Shown here one piece after another: positions 37,210 to 45,301 of a stretch of DNA of 64,000 bases (position 1 is its first letter; the number at the start of each line of letters is the position of its first letter). The position numbers and the translations under genes are program-made. Where the stretch lies: positions 62,001 to 126,000 of the forward strand of contig LJSF01000003.1 of NCBI GenBank assembly GCA_001314655.1, written 5' to 3'. The notes under the pieces were generated by a model. That model worked only from the letters and a program-made list of their open reading frames with translations, made no database searches and was not told where the DNA came from. This stretch comes from Rhodobacteraceae bacterium HLUCCA08 (lineage in GTDB: Bacteria > Pseudomonadota > Alphaproteobacteria > Rhodobacterales > Rhodobacteraceae).

Positions 37210-38055
37210 GTGATTTCCCGAATGTTCAGCGCACTTGTGCGCGCAATGCTTGTCGTGCTGATGATCGCGACTCCGTCGATCCTGTTGCCCGGCACCACCG
37301 CCGACACGGCGCAGATCGTCGCGCTGCTCGGCATCGCCGCGGCACTGTTCACCTTCATCGAATACAATTCGACCTATCCCAGCCTGGTGGAGTTCCGCCA
37401 GGCCCCGCCCTTCAACCGCCTGCGGTTCCTCGGCCTGTTCGCGACGGTCTTTGCCCTGACCCTGATCGCCAAGGGCGTGCATGAGCCGACCACGCTGACC
37501 CGCCTGTTCGAGGCCATGGGCACCCGGATCGCCGAGGTGATGGATTTCCCCTATTCGCCGGTCCGCCTGATGGTGCTGATGCTGCCGCCCGAGGCGACCC
37601 ATGATCTGGCCGCTTCGGTGCGCACGGCGGCCGGGCTCAGCTATCTTGTGTCGCTTCTGGCGCTGGGCGCCTTCGTGCTGATCCTGCGCATGACCGGATG
37701 GCCGACCCGGCACGGCAGTTTCAATGTCTGGGTGAACCTGCCCACCTTCGACCCCACCGCCGGTGGCGACGTGGTCGAACGGCTGGACCGGGACGCCTCG
37801 ATCAACCTGATCCTCGGCTTTCTGCTGCCGTTCATCATCCCGGCGGTTGTGAAACTCGCCTCGGACCTGTTCAATCCGATCAGTCTGCAGGATCCGCAGA
37901 CGCTGATCTGGACGATGGCAGCATGGGCCTTCCTTCCCGCAAGCATGATCATGCGCGGCATCGCGATGAACCGGGTCGCGCGGATGATCTGCAAGCAGCG
38001 CCGCCGCGCCGCAGCCGCCCGCGCCGAGGCCGGCAAGGACCCGCTGCCCGCCTGA
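37210..38055 (+). CDS. Hypothetical multi-pass membrane protein
   Basis: The 281-residue product has about five transmembrane helices (LVVLMIATPSILLPG, IVALLGIAAALFTFIEY, FLGLFATVFALTLIAKG, YLVSLLALGAFVLIL, FLLPFIIPAVVKLA) and a basic, Ala-rich C-terminus. I do not know its function. A GTG at 37210 is used, giving MISRMFSALVRAMLVV, with GAGG upstream; the ATG at 37222 (MFSALVRAML) is the alternative. The next gene starts within 15 bp of its stop, so the two are probably co-expressed. Confidence 0.8.
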   Translation: MISRMFSALVRAMLVVLMIATPSILLPGTTADTAQIVALLGIAAALFTFIEYNSTYPSLVEFRQAPPFNRLRFLGLFATVFALTLIAKGVHEPTTLTRLFEAMGTRIAEVMDFPYSPVRLMVLMLPPEATHDLAASVRTAAGLSYLVSLLALGAFVLILRMTGWPTRHGSFNVWVNLPTFDPTAGGDVVERLDRDASINLILGFLLPFIIPAVVKLASDLFNPISLQDPQTLIWTMAAWAFLPASMIMRGIAMNRVARMICKQRRRAAAARAEAGKDPLPA

Positions 38056-38069
38056 TCGCGGGTCTGGCC

Positions 38070-39131
38070 ATGGCTCTGGTCCTGGCCGTGCCGGGCCGGG
38101 CCGAGACCCTGCGCATCGCGGTCTTCGCCGCGCCGTTGTCGCGCGATGGGCCGGGCCTGTTGCTGCGCGATATCCTGCGGGCAGAGGACGACCAGATCGC
38201 CGCCACCGTGGCGATCATCGCCCAGGTCGATCCCGATATCCTGCTGCTGACCGATGTCGATCACGACACCGATCTTGTCGCCCTGACGGCCCTCGCCGAG
38301 ATGCTGAATGCGGCCGGCGCGCCCTATCCGCATCGGTTCGCCCTGCGCTCCAATGCCGGGATGGCGACCGGGCTGGACCTGGACGGCAACGGCCGCGCCG
38401 GAGAGCCGCGCGATGCCCAGGGCTATGGCCGTTTTGCCGGCGATGGCGGGCTGGCGCTGCTGTCGCGATATCCCGTGCAGACCGATGCCGTGCGCGACCT
38501 GTCGGGCCTGCTGTGGCGCGACCTGCCCGGCGCCACCCTGCCCATGGTCGACGACGCGCCCTTCCCGTCGGCCGAGGCGCAGGCGGTTCAGCGGCTCGGC
38601 TCCACCGGCCATTGGGTCGTGCCGGTCAGCGTCGGGGACAGGACGCTCACGCTGATGGCCTGGTCCGCCACGCCACCGGTCTTCGACGGGCCCGAGGATC
38701 GCAACGGGCTGCGCAACCGCGACGAATTGCGGCTGTGGCAGGTATTGCTGGATGGCGGGCTGGGCGCGTCGCCGGCACCGCCATTCGTGATCCTGGGCAA
38801 TGCCCAGCTGGATCCGGTCGATGGCGACGGGATCAACGCCGCCATGGTCGACCTGCTGGCCGATCCGCGGCTGCAGGACCCGGCACCGCTTTCCGAAGGT
38901 GGCCGCCTGGCCGCCGATCCCGATCATCGGGGCGACCCGGCGCTGGATACCGCCGATTGGGACGGGCCGGGGAACCTGCGGGTGGCCTATGTGCTGCCCT
39001 CGTCGGACCTTCGGGTGACCGGATCGGGCGTGTTCTGGCCCGCGCCGGACAGGCCCGAAGCAAGGTTACTGGGCGACGATGGGCTGGCCGCCGGGCCGCA
39101 TCGGCTTGTCTGGGTGGACATCCTGCCCTGA
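38070..39131 (+). CDS. Endonuclease/exonuclease/phosphatase-family protein, exported
   Basis: This about 353-residue protein belongs to the EEP superfamily: VFAAPLSRDGPGLLLRDIL, QVDPDILLLTDVDHDTDLVA, YGRFAGDGGLALLSRYPV, VILGNAQLDPVDGDG and a C-terminal GPHRLVWVDILP in place of the usual SDHRPV. The N-terminus LAMALVLAVPGRAETLR looks like a signal peptide whose true start may lie a few codons upstream at a non-ATG codon, since ATG 38070 leaves only a short hydrophobic stretch. It probably cleaves nucleic acids or phosphoesters outside the cytoplasm. Its 3' end overlaps the convergent epimerase gene by 66 bp. Confidence 0.8.
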   Translation: MALVLAVPGRAETLRIAVFAAPLSRDGPGLLLRDILRAEDDQIAATVAIIAQVDPDILLLTDVDHDTDLVALTALAEMLNAAGAPYPHRFALRSNAGMATGLDLDGNGRAGEPRDAQGYGRFAGDGGLALLSRYPVQTDAVRDLSGLLWRDLPGATLPMVDDAPFPSAEAQAVQRLGSTGHWVVPVSVGDRTLTLMAWSATPPVFDGPEDRNGLRNRDELRLWQVLLDGGLGASPAPPFVILGNAQLDPVDGDGINAAMVDLLADPRLQDPAPLSEGGRLAADPDHRGDPALDTADWDGPGNLRVAYVLPSSDLRVTGSGVFWPAPDRPEARLLGDDGLAAGPHRLVWVDILP

Positions 39132-39974
39132 CCCGGCCCGGATCACCGTCGCGCGATCCGCGGGCCGGAAGTCGGGCAGATGCCGGGTGAACGCGGTGTC
39201 CGACAACCAATGCGGTGTGTCCCACAGATACCGCATCTCCAGAAGCTCGCGCGCCAGTTCCCAGAACGGGCTTGCCAGACGCATCATGCCCCAGGCAAAG
39301 CGCACCGTTTTCAGCGGCCGGCCCAATGCGGCTTCCAGCTCCGACCGGATGTCCTGCGTGGTCAGGCAATGGCCAGGAAAGGGGATATCCTCGAACCCGG
39401 CCAGATCGGCCCGCCTGTCGGCCAGCATCACCGCCGCCCGGGCCCAGTCGGGCAGGTAGCAGAAGGCATGCGGCACCTCGACCCCGCCCGGCGTGGTGAT
39501 CCGCCCGCGTCCGAGAGCCCGCAGGTAGATCATCGAGAACACGTCGTCGGCGCGATCCGGGTCGATGAAACTCCCGGCGCGCAGAACGATCGTGCGCACC
39601 GGGCTGTCACGATAGGCGGCCTCCAGGTCCTTGCGAAGCTGGCCCTTGCGCGAACAGGGGATCTGCGGCGTCGTTTCGGACCAGGGCGCCGGGGCGGTGC
39701 CGAAATTGTAGACGTTGCCGGGCAGGATCACGGTCGCACCGCTCGCCTTGGCCGCGGCGATCACCTGGGCGGTGATCCGGGGCAATTGCCCCGCCCAGTC
39801 GTGATAATTCGGCGGGTTGAGCCCGTTGACGATGACATCGACGCCCCGCGCGGCAGCGGTCATGTCCGTGCCGCGCCGGTAGCGCCGGACATCCCAGCCG
39901 GCCGCCGCGAAAGCCGCGGCGCTATGGGCCCCCAGCTTTCCGCCGGCGCCGAGGATCAGAACACTCTGTTGCAT
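39066..39974 (-). CDS. NAD(P)-binding epimerase/NmrA-like protein
   Basis: The 302-residue protein has an atypical short-chain-dehydrogenase nucleotide motif SVLILGAGGKLGAHSAAAF at the N-terminus, then GVDVIVNGLNPPNYHDW, VILPGNVYNFG and IVLRAGSFIDPD. This fits the NAD-dependent epimerase/dehydratase family, extended SDR type, with substrate unknown. It is divergent from a LysR gene starting 94 bp away, the usual layout of a LysR regulator and its target. Confidence 0.83.
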   Translation of the reverse strand: MQQSVLILGAGGKLGAHSAAAFAAAGWDVRRYRRGTDMTAAARGVDVIVNGLNPPNYHDWAGQLPRITAQVIAAAKASGATVILPGNVYNFGTAPAPWSETTPQIPCSRKGQLRKDLEAAYRDSPVRTIVLRAGSFIDPDRADDVFSMIYLRALGRGRITTPGGVEVPHAFCYLPDWARAAVMLADRRADLAGFEDIPFPGHCLTTQDIRSELEAALGRPLKTVRFAWGMMRLASPFWELARELLEMRYLWDTPHWLSDTAFTRHLPDFRPADRATVIRAGSGQDVHPDKPMRPGGQPIVAQ

Positions 39975-40056
39975 GGGACCTCCTTTGAATATGTGTCGAC
40001 CGGCAGGGTGAGGCCATTCGTCATTGAAATGAATTGCCTGATTCCGAAGGTCGTGT

Positions 40057-40070
40057 ATTCATGGATGAAT
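40057..40070. promoter_or_regulatory. Inverted repeat overlapping the lysR start (possible operator)
   Basis: ATTCATGGATGAAT is a perfect 6+2+6 inverted repeat whose last bases include the first bases of the LysR-gene ATG. A related AT-rich block, TCATTGAAATGAATT, lies at 40021-40035. LysR regulators bind dyads between themselves and divergent targets, so this may serve autoregulation or control of the epimerase gene. Confidence 0.45.
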
Positions 40071-40965
40071 GGGTAATCCTCTGCGCGATCTTGACTGGTC
40101 CCTGGTCCAGACCTTCCTTGCGGTGGCCGAGGGTGGCAGCCTGTCCGCCGCCGCGCGCGCTCTGGGCCTGAGCCAGCCGACACTGGGCCGGCAGGTCCGC
40201 GCACTTGAGGACACCCTGCGCGCCGACCTGTTCCTCCGCCATGCCCGCGGCCTGAGCCTGACCGACACCGGCGCCGCCCTGCTGGAACCCGCCCGCGCCA
40301 TGCGCGAAGCGATGCACCGGATCGCCCTGACCGCCGCCGGGCGCGAGGCGCGGCTGGAGGGCACGGTGCGCCTGACCGCCAGCGTGATGACGGCCCTGTT
40401 CCACCTGCCGCCGATCGTGGCCCGGATCCGCCGCGAGGAGCCCGACATCGCGATCGAGATCCTGCCCAGCGACATCAGCCAGAACCTGCTGTATCGCGAG
40501 GCCGATATCGCCCTGCGCATGTATCGCCCGCGCCAGCTGGACCTGGTGACCCGCCACCTGGGCGAGATGAGGCTGGGAATGTATGCCGCGCGCGCCTATG
40601 TCGACCGCCGCGGTCGGCCTGCGGGTCCGCAGGATTTCCCGGACCATGACTTCATCGGCTACGATCAGGATCCGGCGATCGTCGACGGCATGAACGCCGC
40701 CGGCTTTCCGGTGACGCGCGACTTCTTTCGCACCCGCTGCGACGACAACGCGGTCTATTTCAATCTGCTGCGCGCCGGGTGCGGCCTGGGCTTTTCGCAA
40801 CGGGTCGTGGCCCGGGATTTTCCCGACCTGGTCGAGATCCCGGTCGGGGTCGATCTGCCGACCCTGCCGGTCTGGCTGACCGCGCATCAGGCGATGCGCG
40901 ACACGCCGCGGATCAGGCGGGTCTGGGACATGCTGGCCGAGGGTCTGGCGCCGCTGGTTTCTTGA
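40069..40965 (+). CDS. LysR-family transcriptional regulator
   Basis: The 298-residue protein has the N-terminal winged HTH at residues 8-66 (LVQTFLAVAEGGSLSAAARA, LGLSQPTLGRQVRALED) and a C-terminal effector-binding domain of periplasmic-binding-protein fold. It is divergent from the NmrA/epimerase-like gene and is its most likely regulator; the effector is unknown. The gene starts with ATG inside an inverted repeat. leuB follows 57 bp downstream on the same strand but has its own ribosome site and is probably unrelated in function. Confidence 0.92.
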   Translation: MGNPLRDLDWSLVQTFLAVAEGGSLSAAARALGLSQPTLGRQVRALEDTLRADLFLRHARGLSLTDTGAALLEPARAMREAMHRIALTAAGREARLEGTVRLTASVMTALFHLPPIVARIRREEPDIAIEILPSDISQNLLYREADIALRMYRPRQLDLVTRHLGEMRLGMYAARAYVDRRGRPAGPQDFPDHDFIGYDQDPAIVDGMNAAGFPVTRDFFRTRCDDNAVYFNLLRAGCGLGFSQRVVARDFPDLVEIPVGVDLPTLPVWLTAHQAMRDTPRIRRVWDMLAEGLAPLVS

Positions 40966-41022
40966 CCCTGCCGGGGGGACCGGATAGGCGAAGGCGACCC
41001 GAATTTCCAAAGGAATGCCCCG

Positions 41023-42126
41023 ATGTCCGACCGTTCCCTATTGATCCTGCCCGGCGACGGGATCGGCCCCGAAGTCATGGCCGAGGTGCGCAAGGTCATC
41101 GCCTGGTATGGCGACAAGCGCGGCCTGGATTTCGACGTGAGCGAAGACCTGGTCGGCGGCGCCGCCTATGACGCCCATGGCACCCCGCTGACCGACGCGA
41201 CGATGGACAAGGCGCAAGAGGTCGACGCGGTTCTGCTGGGCGCCGTCGGCGGGCCGCAATACGACGATCTGGATTTCGGCGTGAAACCCGAACGTGGCCT
41301 GCTGCGCCTGCGCAAGGAAATGGACCTGTTCGCCAATCTGCGCCCGGCCCAGTGCTTCGACGCGCTGGCCGATTTTTCGTCGCTCAAGCGCGATGTGGTG
41401 GCGGGCCTCGACATCGTCATCGTGCGCGAACTGACCAGCGGCATCTATTTCGGCGAACCGCGCGGGATCATCACCGAGAACAACGAACGCGTCGGCATCA
41501 ACACCCAGCGCTACACCGAATCCGAGATCGAGCGCGTCGCCCGCGCCGCCTTCGACCTGGCGATGAAGCGCGGCAAGAAGCTGTGCTCGATGGAAAAGGC
41601 CAATGTCATGGAATCGGGCATCCTGTGGCGCGAGGTCGTGACCGAGGTCGGCAAGGATTACCCGGACGTGGCCCTGTCCCACATGTATGCCGATGCCGGC
41701 GCGATGCAGCTGTGCCGCTGGCCCAAGCAGTTCGACGTGATCGTCACCGACAACCTGTTCGGAGACCTGCTGTCGGATGCCGCGGCGATGCTGACCGGCA
41801 GCCTGGGCATGCTGCCCTCGGCCAGCCTCGGCCTGCCGATGGCCAATGGCCGGCCCAAGGCGATGTACGAACCGGTCCACGGTTCGGCCCCCGATATCGC
41901 CGGGCAGGGCAAGGCCAACCCGATCGCCTGTGTGCTGAGTTTCGCCATGGCGCTGCGCTATTCCTTCGATGAAGGGGCCGAGGCCGACCGGCTGGAGCAG
42001 GCCGTGAACCAGGTGCTGGCCGATGGCCTGCGCACCGCCGACCTGCTGGGCGAAGAGGGGGTCGAGCCGGTCTCGACCATCCAGATGGGCGATGCGATCG
42101 TCGCGGCGCTGGACGCGAGCCTCTGA
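41023..42126 (+). CDS. leuB: 3-isopropylmalate dehydrogenase
   Basis: LeuB oxidatively decarboxylates 3-isopropylmalate to 2-oxoisocaproate with NAD. The 367-residue protein shows [19 protein letters not shown], the substrate-binding [18 protein letters not shown], the YFGEPRG loop and the NAD/Mg motif [20 protein letters not shown] plus [19 protein letters not shown] precedes the ATG. It is 4 kb from leuCD, with membrane, nuclease, epimerase and LysR genes between. An intrinsic terminator follows. Confidence 0.97.
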   Translation: MSDRSLLILPGDGIGPEVMAEVRKVIAWYGDKRGLDFDVSEDLVGGAAYDAHGTPLTDATMDKAQEVDAVLLGAVGGPQYDDLDFGVKPERGLLRLRKEMDLFANLRPAQCFDALADFSSLKRDVVAGLDIVIVRELTSGIYFGEPRGIITENNERVGINTQRYTESEIERVARAAFDLAMKRGKKLCSMEKANVMESGILWREVVTEVGKDYPDVALSHMYADAGAMQLCRWPKQFDVIVTDNLFGDLLSDAAAMLTGSLGMLPSASLGLPMANGRPKAMYEPVHGSAPDIAGQGKANPIACVLSFAMALRYSFDEGAEADRLEQAVNQVLADGLRTADLLGEEGVEPVSTIQMGDAIVAALDASL

Positions 42127-42149
42127 GCCATTCGCACGTGACGAAACCG

Positions 42150-42171
42150 GCGGCCCTGCGGGGCCGCTTTT
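42150..42171 (+). terminator. Rho-independent terminator after leuB
   Basis: GCGGCCC (42150-42156) pairs with GGGCCGC (42161-42167) around the loop TGCG and is followed by TTTTCGTTT. It lies 24 bp after the leuB stop and should separate leuB from the EamA transporter gene. Confidence 0.8.
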
Positions 42172-42238
42172 CGTTTGCCCCCTTTTGCGGGGCCCATCGT
42201 TAGTGCTAACGGTCGGGAAACCGGCAGGGGGGCGGCGT

Positions 42239-43213
42239 ATGTCGGCCAATGTGCGCGGCGCCGTGCTGGCGCTGATCGGCTTTGCGATCTTTTCGACCCA
42301 CGATGTGGTGATCAAGGTGCTGGGCGAAAGCTACAGCCCGGTCCAGATCGTGTTCTTTTCCGTCCTTTTGTCGTTTCCGCTGGCCACGGTGATGCTGATG
42401 CGCGACGCCAAGCCGGGCACGCTGCTGCCGGTCCATCCCTGGTGGATCGCCCTGCGGACCGCGGCGGCGGTGATCACCGGCCTGTCGGCCTTCTATGCCT
42501 TTTCGGTCCTGCCGCTGGCCCAGACCTATGCGATCCTGTTCGCCGCGCCGCTGCTGATCACGGTGCTGGCGATCCCGATCCTGGGCGAGGTGGTGCGCCT
42601 GCGCCGCTGGATCGCCGTGGCCGTCGGACTGGCCGGGGTGATCGTGGTGCTGCGGCCCGGCGCGACCGAACTGACCCTGGGCCATGCGGCCGCGCTGGCC
42701 GCGGCGGTCGGCGGCGCGGTGGTGTCGATCATCGCCCGCCGGATCGGCACCGAAGAACGCCCGGTGGTGATGTTGCTGTATCCGATGGTCGCGAATTTCG
42801 TGCTGATGGGCGCGGCGTTGGCCTGGGTCTATGAACCGATGCCGGTCGAACACCTGGGCCTGCTCTTCGTCATCTCGGCCCTGGCCTGGACCGGCTCGCG
42901 GCTGATCCTGGAGGCCTATCGCAGCGGCGAGGCGGCGATCATCGCGCCGATGCAATATTCGCAAATCATCTGGGCCTCGGCCTTCGGCCTGATCTTCTTC
43001 GGCGAGGGGATCGACGGGGCGACGATGCTGGGCACCGGGATCATCATCGCCTCGGGGATCTATATCGTCCTGCGCGAAAGCCGGGCCAACGTGTCGGCCC
43101 ATCGGCCGGTCCTGCGCACAAGGTCGCGCCCGTCGATGGGGTCGGCGCCCCGGATCGGCAGCGTTCTGCGCCTGTCGGGCCAGCACCCCGACCAGAAAGC
43201 CGAAGCCGAATAA
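42239..43213 (+). CDS. EamA/DMT-family transporter
   Basis: The 324-residue protein carries two EamA repeats with about ten transmembrane helices in total, for example GAVLALIGFAIFSTHDVVIK, LPLAQTYAILFAAPLLITVL and AIIAPMQYSQIIWASAFGLI. The DMT superfamily exports or exchanges metabolites; the substrate cannot be read from sequence. The tail after helix ten (about 35 residues) is basic and likely cytoplasmic. The ATG at 42239 opens the first EamA repeat (MSANVRGAVLALIG). A leuB terminator lies upstream and the tRNA-Pro gene downstream. Confidence 0.9.
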   Translation: MSANVRGAVLALIGFAIFSTHDVVIKVLGESYSPVQIVFFSVLLSFPLATVMLMRDAKPGTLLPVHPWWIALRTAAAVITGLSAFYAFSVLPLAQTYAILFAAPLLITVLAIPILGEVVRLRRWIAVAVGLAGVIVVLRPGATELTLGHAAALAAAVGGAVVSIIARRIGTEERPVVMLLYPMVANFVLMGAALAWVYEPMPVEHLGLLFVISALAWTGSRLILEAYRSGEAAIIAPMQYSQIIWASAFGLIFFGEGIDGATMLGTGIIIASGIYIVLRESRANVSAHRPVLRTRSRPSMGSAPRIGSVLRLSGQHPDQKAEAE

Positions 43214-43267
43214 CGCGCTTTAACGCTTGCAAATCGCCGTGCGCGCGGATACCTGACCGCCCACGGT

Positions 43268-43344
43268 CGGAGTGTAGCTCAGCCTGGTAGAGCACTGTCT
43301 TCGGGAGGCAGGGGTCGGAGGTTCGAATCCTCTCACTCCGACCA
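43268..43344 (+). tRNA. tRNA-Pro (anticodon CGG)
   Basis: The 77-base gene folds into a full cloverleaf: acceptor CGGAGTG/CACTCCG, D arm GCTC-AGCCTGGTA-GAGC, anticodon arm CTGTC-TTCGGGA-GGCAG with anticodon CGG (codon CCG, proline), variable loop, T arm with GGTTCGAATCC and an encoded ACCA 3' end. Directly downstream begins DNA with mobile-element remnants, which suggests that this tRNA served as an integration site. Confidence 0.97.
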
Positions 43345-43458
43345 GTATTTTCAATGACTTGCCAACGTTCCCCAGTTGCGCTTACGGCTGCGGTAAGCCC
43401 ATGGTAAGCACGGCAGAAGTAAATCCGGGTCATTTCGGGTCGAATCTGACCCTCTCGG

Positions 43459-43944
43459 CTATCGGCTCAGCAGCTTCGGCAGGATCGCCGTCATTGCTGA
43501 ACGGAACTCACCCTGTCGCCCATAGCCCGGAAACGGCACAACCTCAAACTGACACGGTCGTCCCGACGCTGAAATCGCAGCTTTGACCGGTGCCGCGATA
43601 CCTTTCAGGAAGGCCACGACAAGCGGCGCTCGGTAGGCCGTTAGCCGTGCTGCCAACGATTGGATGTTTGAAGCATGGAGCGCCGTCTTCTTCGATCCTG
43701 AAAGCCTGTTCACCGGTTCCAACACCAGATCGTCCAGATAGAAGCCCGCTTGCTTGAACGCTTCGACAAAGGTCGGACTGTCTCCGATGTGTGGCGCAAG
43801 AACTTGGCGAAATTGCCCATGAACCTGACCGGTCTGCTTGTAGAAGAAGTCGCCCCCGGCAGGCGCGCTTTCACCGACGAAAAGCACCTTGATCTTCGCG
43901 GGCCGATAACTTGCCCGCAATGGTTCTACGTCCTGAAAGGTCAT
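43459..43944 (-). CDS. Uracil-DNA-glycosylase-like protein
   Basis: This 161-residue protein contains VLFVGESAPAGGDFFY at the N-terminus and EVVPFPGYGRQGEF near the C-terminus, positions and patterns like the two motifs of the uracil-DNA-glycosylase superfamily, although key catalytic residues are not those of Ung and repair activity is uncertain. It appears intact. It sits between tRNA-Pro and a broken tniB, in DNA with lower GC and different codon use from the flanks, so it was probably acquired horizontally. A role as cargo of the former element, such as defence or repair, is speculation. Confidence 0.65.
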   Translation of the reverse strand: MTFQDVEPLRASYRPAKIKVLFVGESAPAGGDFFYKQTGQVHGQFRQVLAPHIGDSPTFVEAFKQAGFYLDDLVLEPVNRLSGSKKTALHASNIQSLAARLTAYRAPLVVAFLKGIAAPVKAAISASGRPCQFEVVPFPGYGRQGEFRSAMTAILPKLLSR

Positions 43945-43962
43945 CCGCTGCCGGTCCGCCCC

Positions 43963-44500
43963 CTAAGATAGATAGAGATAGATATACCCTATCGTGAGCT
44001 TGTTTTCCACGGCGCCGCCTTCGCGCCCCTGACACGCGCGGCGGCTTTGTGGGAACGCAGAATTGCGGCGCCTGCAGAGAGGCGCATAGCCAAGGTCCGA
44101 CAGGGTTGCGCCGGTGATCCGCTCCTCACCGCGCGAGATTGCCGCAACTGCGGCCCGCGTGACGATCTCGACAGCCTCGCCGATCAATCCCCCCGACAGA
44201 TCGTGGATGATCTTCGCCAAGGGTTCGCGCGACAGATCGGAGGCATCGGCGAGCGCCAGACTGGCTTCCAGGCTGTCGAGAAGCGTCGCGAACTCTTCTT
44301 CATATGGCCATCGTGGAATGGGGATCTTATCGAAGCGGGAGCCCATTTCGTCCCTGTCATGCACTGCATCGTAGATCGCGATCTTGCCGACAAGGACGGG
44401 TGAAATGTCATGCACCCGCGCAATCCGCCGCAAGAGCGAGAAGATTGCCTTCACATCCTGGCGGCGCCCGCGCAATGCGCTGCGGAACTCGTCGGATATC
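43963..44500 (-). pseudogene. tniB: Truncated tniB (transposon NTP-binding protein)
   Basis: The last 180 or so residues match TniB of Tn5053/Tn5090-type transposons: FSLLRRIARVHDISPVLVG, GSRFDKIPIPRWPYEEEF, ATLLDSLEASLALADASDLS and HDLSGGLIGEAVEIVTRAA. TniB is the AAA+ partner of the TniA transposase in target choice. The N-terminal part with the Walker A motif is gone; the frame runs into the opposite strand of an IS66 remnant near 44490. No tniA or tniQ is seen. The gene is therefore a dead fragment. Confidence 0.78.
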
Positions 44501-44638
44501 CGGCACGGCTTCAACACACTGGCTGCACAAACGGAGAAGCTGCTGGCCGAGGCCCCGTATCCTGGCCACCTGTTCGTGTTCCGCGGCCGCCGGGGTGACC
44601 TTGTGAAGATCATCGGGTGGGACACGCAAGGCGCTTGC
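44489..44638 (+). pseudogene. IS66 accessory gene tnpB, fragment
   Basis: The frame reads DIRHGFNTLAAQTEKLLAEA, then PYPGHLFVFRGRRGDLVKII and GWDTQGAC, matching the middle of the IS66 TnpB protein (usual TDMRKGF...GHLFVFRGRRGDLIKI). It starts without an initiator codon at the break in tniB and loses similarity after QGAC. About 48 of some 115 residues remain. Confidence 0.75.
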
Positions 44639-44642
44639 CCGT

Positions 44643-44855
44643 GTGCAGGCCTGCAGGGTGCATATGCACCGCAAATGCGTGGACATCCGGGAAAGCGAAG
44701 GTTCTGCCATCGCCGAGGACGCGATCAAACGCATCGCCGCCCTCCATGCGGTGGAAAAAGCGGCGCGCCATGAATTCGCCGAAGAACGCGTAGCCCTGCG
44801 GCAGGCAAAGGCGAAGCCGGTCCTTGAGGATCTGGAGGCATGGCTGTGCTCCCGT
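44643..44855 (+). pseudogene. IS66-family transposase, C-terminal fragment
   Basis: In another frame, HRKCVDIRESEGSAIAEDAI, KRIAALHAVEKAARHEFAEE and RVALRQAKAKPVLEDLEAWL match the region shortly before the end of the IS66 transposase (usual RKFVDVHHSQGSAIAEEAI). It lies immediately after the tnpB fragment, whereas in an intact IS66 more than 1 kb of transposase precedes this region, so an internal deletion has joined the two. No complete terminal inverted repeats are identified. Confidence 0.75.
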
Positions 44856-45218
44856 CGCAGATCACAGAATGCCCCATATCGACGCACTGATGCCCTGGAC
44901 CTGGACATCTCAACAAGTCAACGCCAGTCAGACCGGACGGATCCAGAGGACCGGACCGGAGAGGCGTCTTTTCCGACGGTCGAACCGAGCGTCTGCGCGG
45001 GATCAAGGCCGCAGCCCGCCGCGCATCGCCGTCCCCGCGTCCGTCCCCGCGCCACCCCCGCCCGGACTTTCGCACCGACGCGCGACCGACGGTCCGCCGA
45101 ACGGTGTTTTCGTTTTGCCTCGGCGGGTTGAAGGCCTTCGGTCGCGCGCGCGCCAGAGCTTGCGCGCGGTGCGCCCGGGCTGCGGCAGATCGGCGCCCCC
45201 CTGTTCCGCCCGGCCCCC
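44856..45218. other. 363-bp gap between IS66 remnant and the FNR site
   Basis: I see no convincing gene here. GC rises from the mobile-element DNA to the normal level at about 45000. Neither strand shows a frame with a good ribosome site and recognisable protein. The boundary of the former insertion probably falls in this stretch. Confidence 0.45.
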
Positions 45219-45232
45219 TTGATCCACATCAA
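45219..45232. promoter_or_regulatory. FNR/FnrL-type binding site upstream of ccoG
   Basis: TTGATCCACATCAA is a perfect match to the FNR/Anr consensus TTGAT-N4-ATCAA. It lies 70 bp before the ccoG ATG. A TATATC/TATCTT -10-like element at 45247-45254 places the likely start of transcription 34-36 bp from the site centre, close to a class II activated promoter. It should switch ccoGHIS on under low oxygen. Confidence 0.9.
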
Positions 45233-45301
45233 AGAGTAACGCCCGATATATCTTCAAAAGGGCAATCAACGCGTCACGACAATCCCGGGATTCGCCAGAT
45301 C

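Noticed and set aside
44660-44855. Minus-strand frame opposite the IS66 fragment as a gene
   Set aside because: It is the reverse of sequence with clear IS66 transposase similarity and shows no similarity itself.
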